Below, in pieces: positions 53,372-63,875 of a DNA stretch of 64,000 nt; within the stretch, counting starts at the first letter, position 1, and each line of letters starts with the position of its first letter. The position numbers and the translations under genes were made by a program. This stretch comes from an uncultured Clostridia bacterium (GTDB lineage: Bacteria > Bacillota > Clostridia > TANB77 > CAG-508): the NCBI GenBank assembly GCA_944388045.1, contig CALXHG010000008.1, forward strand, positions 26,432 to 90,431, given 5' to 3'. The notes under the pieces were generated by a model, which saw nothing but the letters and a program-made list of their open reading frames with translations, was not told the origin of the DNA and did not search any database.

Positions 53372-54070
53372 TCAAGAAGTTACTGTCTCTTCGTTAAAAA
53401 ATGCAAAAGTAACATCATCAAAAAAACTTTGTCTATTATTTCTAATTGCTGATTCAATCATAACATTGTTATTTGCAACTATAAAACTGTCAAAGCCTCT
53501 TATTTCTCCTTTCGCCATTGGCATAATTCCGTCTGATCCAATTCCGATTTTGTGGAATACATTTCTGTCAAATTCAAATGTTTTAAAATTAGCTTTTTTA
53601 TAACATTCAAATTCTTCTCCACTGCAATACTTGTATGCAAAGTATGGAGGACACTGTCCATATGAATATCTCATATAACTAATTTGTCCTTTTTTATTTT
53701 GCGAAACAATATATCCATCTCCAAAAAGTTTTACAATATATTTGTCTGCAGTTTTAAAACAGGCAATAATTGTAAAGAGTAAATTTTCCATGATAAAATC
53801 TTTTTCTAATTCATCTCTATTAGGATAATCTTCTTTTACCTTTTTTATAATTTTTTCAAAGATCAATTTTACATTTTCTTCAAATTTTTCGTAATTATCA
53901 AAATCCTCCTTCCGTAAGAGTAGTTGTGCAAACAATCTTGTTCCAACTTCAGAATATTTTGCTCCACTGCACCCGTCTAAGACAAGCAACATCCGCGGAG
54001 TTTCTATTCCAAAATCTTGATTGTTTAGGCCTTTGGTAAAATGACCAAATCCTTGAGAACTTATAATCAT
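53372..54070 (-). CDS. PP2C-type protein phosphatase
   Basis: This 232-aa metal-dependent Ser/Thr phosphatase carries family Asp residues in LNNQDFGI (D19), VLDGCSGAKYSEVG (D32), FGDGYI and the later GIGSDGIM. This short form with DGCSGA and SEVG is the one found beside vWA and kinase proteins in phosphorylation triads. AAAGGAGAG precedes the ATG. It is the first gene of the operon, directly behind a strong promoter and a palindrome. It would reverse phosphorylation by the kinase encoded at the end of the operon; this is inferred from context. Confidence 0.85.
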   Translation of the reverse strand: MIISSQGFGHFTKGLNNQDFGIETPRMLLVLDGCSGAKYSEVGTRLFAQLLLRKEDFDNYEKFEENVKLIFEKIIKKVKEDYPNRDELEKDFIMENLLFTIIACFKTADKYIVKLFGDGYIVSQNKKGQISYMRYSYGQCPPYFAYKYCSGEEFECYKKANFKTFEFDRNVFHKIGIGSDGIMPMAKGEIRGFDSFIVANNNVMIESAIRNNRQSFFDDVTFAFFNEETVTS

Positions 54071-54098
54071 TAAGTTCTCTCCTTTCTTATTACTTATT

Positions 54099-54121
54099 TT
54101 GGTAAAGTCTTAATTTACCAA
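54099..54121 (-). promoter_or_regulatory. Palindrome at operon leader, possible operator
   Basis: TTGGTAAA and TTTACCAA flank a 7-nt centre. It sits just downstream of the -10 box, overlapping the expected early transcript, and could be an operator or a 5' hairpin. Confidence 0.6.
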
Positions 54122-54128
54122 TGTTTCT

Positions 54129-54157
54129 ATTATATAATGTTTTTTATGTAAAATCAA
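54129..54157 (-). promoter_or_regulatory. Promoter of the vWA-PP2C-kinase operon
   Basis: On the minus strand TTGATT, exactly 17 nt, TATAAT; one base from the -35 consensus and a perfect -10. It lies about 60 nt before the PP2C ATG. Confidence 0.75.
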
Positions 54158-54220
54158 TATTTTAAAGGGAAATTTAGTTAATTATTACAAAATTGGTTAA
54201 AGTTCCCTAAAGCTTACTTT

Positions 54221-56080
54221 TTATGCGGTTTTACTTTCTTCTAATTTATCTTGTGATTTAAGTCTTACATAACCTAATTCAATCCATTCATTATAAGCTA
54301 AGTTTAACTTAAATACAACTTTTGGTTTTGCTCCAGCTCTGTTTTTATCTACAACACAGGCATAATATCTAACATCCGGATTTTTTGATCTTTCTAAATC
54401 AAAAAAATCTGTCCCAACTTCTTCATGAGAATATTCATATTTCCATAAATCTTCATTATGAATTTGTTTTATTAAACATAATGTATCTAATACCTCTTTA
54501 ACTGTTCTACATACTGCTAAATCATTTATATCCATATTTAGTGGAGATGTACTATTTTCTGATAATTGTAATGATGAACCAATAAAAATTTTTAAATTTT
54601 GAGCTAAATTAGACAAAATTGTTGCAGTTTTCTTTAATTCATCTGCATTACCAATATTTTCTGTATCAGTTTTTAATGTATCATAAAACATATATTCAAT
54701 TTTTTCTTTATAATAATAATTTAATATAATCTTTTCCAACTCATCATTTGTATGGTCTGTAATATTAACAAAAAATATTTGATTTTCAGTTTGTTTTTCT
54801 ATCCAATTTGTAATTTTTATTACTGTTTTAAATTCTGTTGAACATTTTAATAATCTTTGAGAAAAATCTTTCAATTTTTCATTTTCTTTTTTCTTAACAT
54901 ATCCTTCTTCATCAACTTCAACATCACTATTTTTATCAGGCTTATATTTAAATTCCAATATTTCACCTTCTGATTTTCTAAGTTTATATCCATGTAACTG
55001 TTGGATTTCTGGATTATTTATAACTGTTGTAATCAAACACAATTTCATTTTTTCTTCTGACATTTCGTTTGATACTATTAAAACTTTTTTCTTATGTATA
55101 TATGAAATATATGCTGCTAAATTAATTGTAAACCTACTTTTACCAGAGTTTGAAGGCATTGAATATGACATTGTTTCACCTTTTCTTATACCTTTAAAAA
55201 CACTACTTAAAATCGGAAAAGGTAAACTTAATCCTGTTGTTAAATCATTTTCTCCTTCTAATAAAAATTCAGTAGCTCCAATATTTAAAATTGATCTTTT
55301 AAATTTTTCTGTAGCATTAATTTGTTCAATTGCATCTTTAACTTCTTGTATAGTCATTATGTCATATAGTTCATAATTTACAATTTCTATAATTCTTTGT
55401 TGAAGTTCTTTTATAGGATTCATAGAATATCCTTTTCGAATTTCAAAAAGTTTCCTTAATTCGACATATACTTTTTCAAAATCTTGTTTACTAAATCTTC
55501 CAACTTCTAATAATTCTTTTTTCTTTTTAAAAACATCAAAACTTTCTTTTGCATAATTAAAATTGTCTTTGGCTATTTGTGGTGCATATGCTTCTCCTTC
55601 TGTAAATAAAACACTTTTATATATATTAAGCATTAATCTACTTTCAAAATAACAGTCTTGATATTCAATATAATACATTGAAATAGCCCTTGGATTTGCT
55701 AATAATAAACTAATATATGTTTCTTCTAATTTTTTGTTTGAAATCAAATCTGGATATATTATATCTTCTTCTTTTTGAGCTTCTGATTCCATTTTCGTAA
55801 CTAATTGTTCTATTTCTTCTTCTTCTGTTGGTTCTTTATCCTCTTCTTCTTCTTTTTTAGTCATTTCTTCAACTGTTGAGGTTTTTACTATTCCTATATT
55901 TCCAGTATTTTTCTTTAATATATCTGTATTAATATTTACTTTTTTTAAAAGTTCTAGCATTTCTTTAAGTTTGCCTTCTTCAACCAACTTTTTTATTTTT
56001 TTTATATCTTTTTCATTAGTATCTGTTACTTCTATCATATCTATTAATTTTTGTATTCTTGCTAATTTTTCTTTATCCAT
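54221..56080 (-). CDS. DnaB-like RecA-fold ATPase
   Basis: This 619-aa protein has a C-terminal domain like the replicative helicase core: FPILSSVFKGIRKGETMSYSM, Walker A PSNSGKS (about residue 315), VLIVSNEMSEEKMK (like the DnaB FSLEMS motif), Walker B YMFYDTLKTD and a terminal VVDKNRAGAKPKVVFKLNL. The Walker A box departs from the DnaB GKT form. The first 120 residues are acidic and helical (EEEEDKEPTEEEE), and residues 120-260 could be a diverged DnaB N-terminal domain. It lies 150 nt upstream of the triad operon promoter, in the same direction. It may be a second or specialised helicase loader-type ATPase rather than the housekeeping DnaB. Confidence 0.7.
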   Translation of the reverse strand: MDKEKLARIQKLIDMIEVTDTNEKDIKKIKKLVEEGKLKEMLELLKKVNINTDILKKNTGNIGIVKTSTVEEMTKKEEEEDKEPTEEEEIEQLVTKMESEAQKEEDIIYPDLISNKKLEETYISLLLANPRAISMYYIEYQDCYFESRLMLNIYKSVLFTEGEAYAPQIAKDNFNYAKESFDVFKKKKELLEVGRFSKQDFEKVYVELRKLFEIRKGYSMNPIKELQQRIIEIVNYELYDIMTIQEVKDAIEQINATEKFKRSILNIGATEFLLEGENDLTTGLSLPFPILSSVFKGIRKGETMSYSMPSNSGKSRFTINLAAYISYIHKKKVLIVSNEMSEEKMKLCLITTVINNPEIQQLHGYKLRKSEGEILEFKYKPDKNSDVEVDEEGYVKKKENEKLKDFSQRLLKCSTEFKTVIKITNWIEKQTENQIFFVNITDHTNDELEKIILNYYYKEKIEYMFYDTLKTDTENIGNADELKKTATILSNLAQNLKIFIGSSLQLSENSTSPLNMDINDLAVCRTVKEVLDTLCLIKQIHNEDLWKYEYSHEEVGTDFFDLERSKNPDVRYYACVVDKNRAGAKPKVVFKLNLAYNEWIELGYVRLKSQDKLEESKTA

Positions 56081-56338
56081 CTTTCTCTCCTTTTTCTCTT
56101 TTGATTTTAATAATTTATAAAATTTTTCATTTTTAAATTATAATTTTGCATAAGCTATTCGTTCAATATTTTCTATATTTTAAGTATACACATATTAATT
56201 TTAAAATTCAATATTTTTTAATTATTTTATTATGGTAAATATTGCAGATAACCTATATCAAATAATAATTCACTTTTTGCATTATTTATATTTTTTAATA
56301 CAAATAATAAATAGTATAACTTTTTATATAAAAATAAA

Positions 56339-57040
56339 CTATTCTATAATGTCTTTTACGCTAGTTACAATTATAGCTCCATCATAAATTAATTTGTTTG
56401 TACCAAAACTTTGAGGACTATTAATATTTCCTGGTATCGCGAATACATCTTTACCTTGTTCCAATGCAATATTGGCAGTTATAATTGCTCCACTTTTTTC
56501 TCCAGCTTCTACAACTAAAACCCCATTTGATAATCCACTTATTATTCTATTTCTCTGTGGAAAATTTTCTTTAAGAGGATTTGTTCCTTTAGGATATTCA
56601 GAAATAATACATCCTCCTGTTTTTAAAATCCAATTTGCTAGTTCTCTATTTTGTGTTGGATATAATTTATCAATTCCACATCCTAAAACCGCTATTGTAT
56701 TACCTAATATATTTTCTATTGAATTCACTTTTATTTGCTTGTTTTGATTTATCTGTTTATTTTGAAGTAAAATTTGCACATTTCCTAAATGAGCATATGT
56801 ATCTATACCTAAAGCTAGACCACTTATGATTTGAAAACCTTTTTGAGATAATTTTTTTGAAAAGTCCAATGCAATTTTCTTTCCATATTCTGTACAATTT
56901 CTAGTACCAACAATTGCAATACCTTTTTGATTTAAAATTTTCTTATTTCCTAAAACATATAATTTTCTCGGAGGATTATATATCTCTCTTAACTTTTTTG
57001 GATATTCATTTGAATCAATCGAAATTTCTTCTATTTCCAG
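56339..57040 (-). CDS. dprA: DNA processing protein DprA (short form, CTG start)
   Basis: DprA loads RecA on incoming single-stranded DNA. The Rossmann-like domain is clear: IAIVGTRNCTEYG, ISGLALGIDTYAH, LGCGIDKLYP, SEYPKGTNPLKENFPQRNRIISGLS, VVEAGEKSGAIITA. The first ATG in frame (56869) would delete the start of this domain. Reading further up, homology continues (YPKKLREIYNPPRKLYVLGN) to a CTG at 57040, with AAGGAGG 10 nt before it and an in-frame TAA 6 nt upstream. A CTG start, or an ATG changed by one base, is therefore proposed (233 aa). There is no SAM or winged-helix extension. Confidence 0.82.
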   Translation of the reverse strand: MEIEEISIDSNEYPKKLREIYNPPRKLYVLGNKKILNQKGIAIVGTRNCTEYGKKIALDFSKKLSQKGFQIISGLALGIDTYAHLGNVQILLQNKQINQNKQIKVNSIENILGNTIAVLGCGIDKLYPTQNRELANWILKTGGCIISEYPKGTNPLKENFPQRNRIISGLSNGVLVVEAGEKSGAIITANIALEQGKDVFAIPGNINSPQSFGTNKLIYDGAIIVTSVKDIIE

Positions 57041-57116
57041 TATTTATCAACCTCCTTAATTCCTTTTACATATTTCATTTGTATTTTTTATTTTCCTCAT
57101 GTGTACTTAATTATTC

Positions 57117-57149
57117 GCACACCAATTTTACTTTGTAACATTGGTGTGC
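57117..57149 (-). terminator. Hairpin after folD
   Basis: GCACACCAA and TTGGTGTGC pair, continued by TTTTAC/GTAACA with mismatches. It resembles the hairpin at 26070-26101. It lies 13 nt after the folD stop. Confidence 0.65.
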
Positions 57150-57161
57150 ATATCTAATTTA

Positions 57162-58019
57162 TTATTTAGCATTAATTCGAATATTTTCTGTAGCTTTTAA
57201 AACATTATTCATTAACATAGCAATAGTCATTGGACCAACTCCTCCAGGAACAGGTGTTATAAAACTAGCTTTTTTTTCTATATTTTCAAAGTCTACATCA
57301 CCTGTCAATTTTCCATTTTCATCTCGATTAATACCAACATCAATAACTACTACTCCATTTTTAACCATATCTTCTGTAATAAATTTTGATTTTCCAATTG
57401 CAACAATTAAAATATCTGCTTTTTTTGTATGTTCTTTTAAATCTTTTGTTTTTGAATGACAAACTGTAACAGTAGCATTTTTATTTAAACAACATTGAAT
57501 TAAAGGTTTTCCTACAATATTACTTCTACCAATAATTGTTACATTTTTTCCAGTCAAATCAATATTATAAGCTTCAAACATCTTCATAATACCAAATGGA
57601 GTACATGACACAAATGTATCTTGATTTAATACTAATTTTCCAACATTTATAGGATTAAATCCGTCAACATCTTTTTCTGGCGAAATTTTTCTAAATGCTT
57701 CATTTATATCTAAATGATTTGGAATTGGACTTTGTAGTAATATTCCGTGAACTGTAGTATCCTTATTTAATTTATCTATTAAATTTATTAATTCTTTTTG
57801 TTCAATTTTTTCATCTAATAAATATTCTTTGAAAAGTATTCCTATTTCTTCACATGCTTTACTTTTATTTTTTACATAGATTTGTGATGGTTTATCATTT
57901 CCAATTAAAATTACTGCTAACTTTGGCTGGATTCCACTTTTTTTTAAATCCTCACATCTTATTTTTAATTTTTCTCTAATTTCTTTTGCTAATTTCTTTC
58001 CATCTATAATAACAGCCAT
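57162..58019 (-). CDS. folD: Methylenetetrahydrofolate dehydrogenase/cyclohydrolase FolD
   Basis: This bifunctional enzyme interconverts 5,10-methylene- and 10-formyl-tetrahydrofolate with NADP. The active Tyr and Lys lie in YVKNKSKACEEIGI (residues 49-62). LLQSPIPNHLD, PEKDVDGFNPINVG, the NADP loop IGRSNIVGKPL and PGGVGPMTIAMLM follow. The length of 285 aa is standard. GGAG precedes the ATG. Confidence 0.95.
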   Translation of the reverse strand: MAVIIDGKKLAKEIREKLKIRCEDLKKSGIQPKLAVILIGNDKPSQIYVKNKSKACEEIGILFKEYLLDEKIEQKELINLIDKLNKDTTVHGILLQSPIPNHLDINEAFRKISPEKDVDGFNPINVGKLVLNQDTFVSCTPFGIMKMFEAYNIDLTGKNVTIIGRSNIVGKPLIQCCLNKNATVTVCHSKTKDLKEHTKKADILIVAIGKSKFITEDMVKNGVVVIDVGINRDENGKLTGDVDFENIEKKASFITPVPGGVGPMTIAMLMNNVLKATENIRINAK

Positions 58020-58201
58020 CTAAAAATCTCCTTATTTTACAAAAATTACTTATCACTATTATTTTTAAAATTCAATTATTTTATATTGAAAAAAATATAT
58101 AACTTCTTAATTAAAATATATTTTATTGATATTTTGGGTCAACATATGAAAATGTTTGGTTGTCAAACTGTTGACAAAATAAACTTTTTTGTTCTGAGTT
58201 C

Positions 58202-58450
58202 TTAGAAATTTGAGTCATCTGATATTTTATATTCTATATCTTCCATAAAAGGAAATATTTCTTTAACTCTTTTTAATGTTAACATTGTAATTCTTGGTTG
58301 TGGATTTTTTGGATTATCTGTTAACAATTTTTGTGTATAACAATTTTTAGCAGTTTTAAATAATACATATCTATTTCTTACATAAGTATAATAGATTTGA
58401 TATCCATTTTTTAAATCTACCCACATATCTTCAAATGTATAATTATCCAT
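58202..58450 (-). CDS. Small protein of unknown function
   Basis: I do not recognise this 82-aa protein. It has many aromatic residues in the first half (NGYQIYYTYVRNRYVLFKTAKN) and a basic helix (LTLKRVKEIFPFMEDIEY) in the second. There is no membrane segment. AAGGA lies 9 nt before the ATG, with leader element copy D just upstream. It stands alone between folD and ligA. Confidence 0.65.
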   Translation of the reverse strand: MDNYTFEDMWVDLKNGYQIYYTYVRNRYVLFKTAKNCYTQKLLTDNPKNPQPRITMLTLKRVKEIFPFMEDIEYKISDDSNF

Positions 58451-58469
58451 TTATAAATTCCTTATTAAT

Positions 58470-58502
58470 ATATTTAGGTTTTTAAAAGGAACCTATAAAC
58501 CT
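58470..58502 (-). promoter_or_regulatory. Leader element L1, copy D (upstream of 82-aa gene)
   Basis: AGGTTTATAGG, 13 nt, CCTAAATAT on the minus strand. TAGGTT pairs with AACCTA. The inner stem is AAGG/CCTT as in copy E. AAGGA follows 11 nt after CCTA. Confidence 0.6.
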
Positions 58503-58604
58503 TAATTTAAATAAACTTTAATTATAATTTAGTTATTAGAAGAAATCAACATAATTATTACAATTATTTAATGTTTAACAAAAAATATTAAACATTGTTA
58601 CAAA

Positions 58605-60647
<2,043 letters not shown>

Positions 60648-60833
60648 TCATTTTGTTGATAGGTTTTCAATAGATTTTAATCTTTTAAAAAAATTTTTAA
60701 AATTTAATACTTTATACCATTAATATATATTCAACAATTTTTTTCAAAAACAGTACATTAACTTTTTTATAATGAAGCTCTTTATTTATCTACAGTTCAA
60801 TTTTAAATTATTATATATTTATAATGAGACGTT

Positions 60834-61124
60834 ATGGTATTTTATAGAAAAAAGAAAAAGCATTCTACAATATTTATATTAAGACAAATGCCTATCTGTC
60901 TGCTATTTTCACAATATAAAAATAGAACAAGGACTCCTATTAATGATATTAAATTTCAGATTGCAAAATTTTTCAATGTTTCATTAGATTCTCTAATGGA
61001 GCTATCTTTACTTCCTAATGATGAAACAATTAATAAATTATCAAATGATTTGTCAGAATTAGATGAAGCAGATTTATTAGAGATTATGCATTTTATTCAA
61101 TATATAAAGTTTAAACATAAATAA
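60834..61124 (+). pseudogene. Remnant of an XRE-type regulator
   Basis: The 96-aa frame ends with QYKNRTRTPINDIKFQIAKFFNVSLDSLMEL, which fits the end of an XRE helix-turn-helix domain (usually SQYENGKRTPs..). A short acidic tail follows. The first 27 residues (FYRKKKKHSTIFILRQMPIC) do not make the expected first helices and no proper ribosome binding site is present. I read it as a decayed regulator with a deletion in the first half, although a short functional protein is possible. Confidence 0.45.
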
Positions 61125-61125
61125 A

Positions 61126-61160
61126 ACACACTACATTTCTATAATGTAATGTGTCTTATT
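61126..61160. terminator. Hairpin between convergent genes
   Basis: ACACACTACATT (61126-61137) pairs with AATGTAATGTGT (61143-61154), one G-U, followed by CTTATTTT on the plus strand. It may serve both flanking genes. Confidence 0.75.
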
Positions 61161-61694
61161 TTACTTTATTTTCTCAAGTAATTCTTGTTTTTTTCTTTCA
61201 AATTCTTCTTGAGTTATTATTCCGCCATCTAATAACTTCTTAAATTTCATTATTTCATCTGCACTAGATATATTGTTGTCATATTCTTTTTCCTGATTAT
61301 TCCTATTGATAGCTTTTTCTATTTCTTCTATTATTCCTTTTCTAGAAATATCCATTACAAAAGTTTCTGTACTTCCTTTTATTCTCAACTTTCCAATTCC
61401 TAAAAATGAAACTTCTTTTTTATCTATGGATTGTATATCTTTTAATGATATTTCTTTGCTATGAAGTGTTCCTAAAACACTGTTGCAAAAAATAACTCTT
61501 TTATTAGTTATTGTTAATACTCCTGCCAACTTTCCTTTAATATTGAAAAAATCAACTTTTAAAGCTTCTTGATTATCTACTATATTCATGTTTCCACCAA
61601 CAGCATATAATATTTTTTCATCAAGCATTAACATCTTCTCTGTTTTATTTACCGCTTCTTTTAAAAGAATATTGTATGTCTTGTTGGTTTTCAA
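61161..61694 (-). CDS. Bacterial PH domain and SHOCT protein
   Basis: This protein of about 177 aa has a bacterial PH-like domain (residues 25-125: LTITNKRVIFCNSVLG, ISLKDIQSIDKKEVSFLGIGKLRI) and a C-terminal SHOCT motif (MKFKKLLDGGIITQEEFERKKQELL). Such proteins are small cytoplasmic or membrane-associated factors of unknown role. The TTG at 61694 is 24 nt from the strong AAAGGTGGGAG. An ATG right after that site opens a frame that stops after four codons. One more A in the following A5 run would join the two as MEKIINILKTNKTY, so a frameshift near the start is likely. Confidence 0.7.
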   Translation of the reverse strand: MKTNKTYNILLKEAVNKTEKMLMLDEKILYAVGGNMNIVDNQEALKVDFFNIKGKLAGVLTITNKRVIFCNSVLGTLHSKEISLKDIQSIDKKEVSFLGIGKLRIKGSTETFVMDISRKGIIEEIEKAINRNNQEKEYDNNISSADEIMKFKKLLDGGIITQEEFERKKQELLEKIK

Positions 61695-61933
61695 GATGTT
61701 TATAATTTTTCCATAAAACTCCCACCTTTTACCTTTACAGAAATAATATCATAAAATGTAAAAATTTGCAAGTTCATTCAAATAATTTTTTTACATTGTG
61801 TATTTGTGTAAAAGTAATAAAACAAATTTTTACATAAATGACACACACTTACTAAATAAAATTATATTATTGTAAATCACTATTGGATTTTTAAATGAAG
61901 TAATTTTTTATAGTTTACATATTCTTATACTAA

Positions 61934-63562
61934 TCAACATAATTTATTACCTTTGTTCCAATCAAATTCCAACAAGTCTAATCCCATAATTAACCATCTA
62001 TTGTATATTTCAAAAGGTTGTAATGTTTTAATTTTTTCTTGAAATTCATTATTTATAGATTCATTTATAAATAAATGATTTCCCATACCTGTATCAACAT
62101 GTACAAAGCCACTTTGAACTCCTGTAACAACTCCAAAAATTCCACAATTTAATGTTTTTAATGTGCTAAATTTTGAATATAATTTTCTTACATCAAATTC
62201 AGATATATTTGTATGATAAAGTGTTATAGCATTTTCTTTTTTGGTTACTATTTCAATTCCATTTGGTTCCCCCATAGCTCCAGTTTCTGCAAGAGTAAAA
62301 AACATTATATCTTTTTCTTCAAAATCTCTTATGTTATTGTCATCAATTTCGATAAATTCAGTTAAATATGAAAATAATCTTTTTTCAAGTAATTCTATAT
62401 TTCCATTTTCTAAATTTGAAGCTATTAATCCATCGCAAAATCTCTCCCCTCTGATAATATAAGTTAAATATGATAAACTCTCATAAAAATCCATTTTTTC
62501 AATAGTTTTGTCTTTTAAATAATTAAAATTTTCCACATAATTATAATCTAATAATTTTAAGTTATAAAATGCCTCAATCCAATCAATTACTGCTTTATCA
62601 TATTTAGGGAATGGCATTGAAAAAGAATTATCATCATTTTCTTTTATTCCTTCCCATTCCACTTTTTGGCTCTTTATATAAGGTAGTTTTTTTACTCTAT
62701 CTTTTATAGTATTAAAATCTTCAAATTTAAAATCACTCTCAAAGTCACTATAGTCTTCTTTAAATTCATTAACATTTTTACTATTATAATCTTCAAACTC
62801 ATTTTTTGAACTTCTTCTGATAATTATTTTAGTTCTATTCAATGGAAACGGAACATTTCTATATGAAAATTTTTCTATATTTTTTACAATTGCAGGACAT
62901 GAAGTTTCTCTTACTGGAACATATACATAATCACCTATTTTCAGATTTTCTATGTTTGAAATATAATAAAATGTTTTATTTTGATTTTCTTTAAATTTTA
63001 CAGAAACATATGTATATATGGTATTATCAATGTCCAATGTTTTTAACTTTATACTTTTCGCTGAAATATAGATTCCAATATCATCAATTTCCAAACTAAT
63101 TTTTCCATCTAAATTATTTACACAAATACTATCTATATAGATTTCATCAGTAAAATAACTTATAAAAAAATCATCAACTTCATAAAGGTAAAATTCTATT
63201 TCTTGCTCTCCATCTTTGATACAAATTTCTGCAGTGCCTTTTTTATTAAAGATTTTGTATATTTCTGCTCCTTCAAAGAAATCATTCTTTTGTAAAAATG
63301 ATTTTATTTCATTATACTCATTTAATTCAATATATCTTTTTTCTGTTTTATTTTCTCTTTCTTTCTTTGCTAATAATCTATTCAATTCTATTAAATATTC
63401 CTCATATACACTAGCTATTACATTAGGAGAAGAATTTATAAAATAATATTTTTCTTTTTTATAGTTTTTTATATATTGTTCTAAATAATCTTTTTCTTTG
63501 TATAATTTATCTAGATTCCAATTTTTCTTTTCTTCTATATATGAATATGGGTCAATCATCAT
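61934..63562 (-). CDS. Multidomain protein with DUF6508-like region
   Basis: This protein of about 542 aa is unrecognised as a whole. The N-terminus (1-75) is charged helix with KEKDYLEQYIKNYKKEKYY. Residues 85-250 are beta-rich and include FYYISNIENLKIGDYVYVPVRE. Residues about 325-400 (WIEAFYNLKLLDYNYVENF, SYLTYIIRGERFCDGLIAS) resemble the DUF6508 pattern (RGERFcdG). The C-terminus is an alpha/beta region with FGVVTGVQSGFVHVDTGMGNH. The GTG at 63571 abuts AGGGA, so the ATG at 63562 is chosen. Upstream of the PH-SHOCT gene, possibly unrelated to it. Confidence 0.65.
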   Translation of the reverse strand: MMIDPYSYIEEKKNWNLDKLYKEKDYLEQYIKNYKKEKYYFINSSPNVIASVYEEYLIELNRLLAKKERENKTEKRYIELNEYNEIKSFLQKNDFFEGAEIYKIFNKKGTAEICIKDGEQEIEFYLYEVDDFFISYFTDEIYIDSICVNNLDGKISLEIDDIGIYISAKSIKLKTLDIDNTIYTYVSVKFKENQNKTFYYISNIENLKIGDYVYVPVRETSCPAIVKNIEKFSYRNVPFPLNRTKIIIRRSSKNEFEDYNSKNVNEFKEDYSDFESDFKFEDFNTIKDRVKKLPYIKSQKVEWEGIKENDDNSFSMPFPKYDKAVIDWIEAFYNLKLLDYNYVENFNYLKDKTIEKMDFYESLSYLTYIIRGERFCDGLIASNLENGNIELLEKRLFSYLTEFIEIDDNNIRDFEEKDIMFFTLAETGAMGEPNGIEIVTKKENAITLYHTNISEFDVRKLYSKFSTLKTLNCGIFGVVTGVQSGFVHVDTGMGNHLFINESINNEFQEKIKTLQPFEIYNRWLIMGLDLLEFDWNKGNKLC

Positions 63563-63875
63563 ATTTAACACTTCCCTATTTTATTTCTACAAAGTTTCAT
63601 TAATCAAATCCTTTATTTTTTCATAGTATATCATATTTTTTTAAGTTTAACTAGTATCTATACCGTTAGAAACTAAATTATATACTTGAAAATCAAATAA
63701 AAACAACAAAATATATGATTATATTTGTTTTAGAAGAAATAATCAGAAGAACAGGCAAATTTGAAAAATTTTGATGAATTCGAAATAACAAAAATATATT
63801 CTTAGAGTCATACACCATTAAAAGAAAAACGATTGGAATAATTTGCAAAAAAGTAAGAATATAGATTAAAAAAAG

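Noticed and set aside
46008..54157. Full tellurite resistance (ter) operon
   Set aside because: No TerB, TerC, TerD/E or TerZ-like genes are in the window. Only the vWA, PP2C and kinase parts are present.
17742..58502. preQ1-I riboswitch for the five leader elements
   Set aside because: The fold is similar, but the conserved preQ1 loop sequence is missing, the element does not overlap the ribosome binding site, and none of the genes concerns queuosine.
17742..58502. Leader elements as sigma-factor promoters
   Set aside because: The distance between the two conserved halves varies from 12 to 17 nt, and the inner pairing changes in a compensating way, which fits RNA better than -35/-10 boxes.
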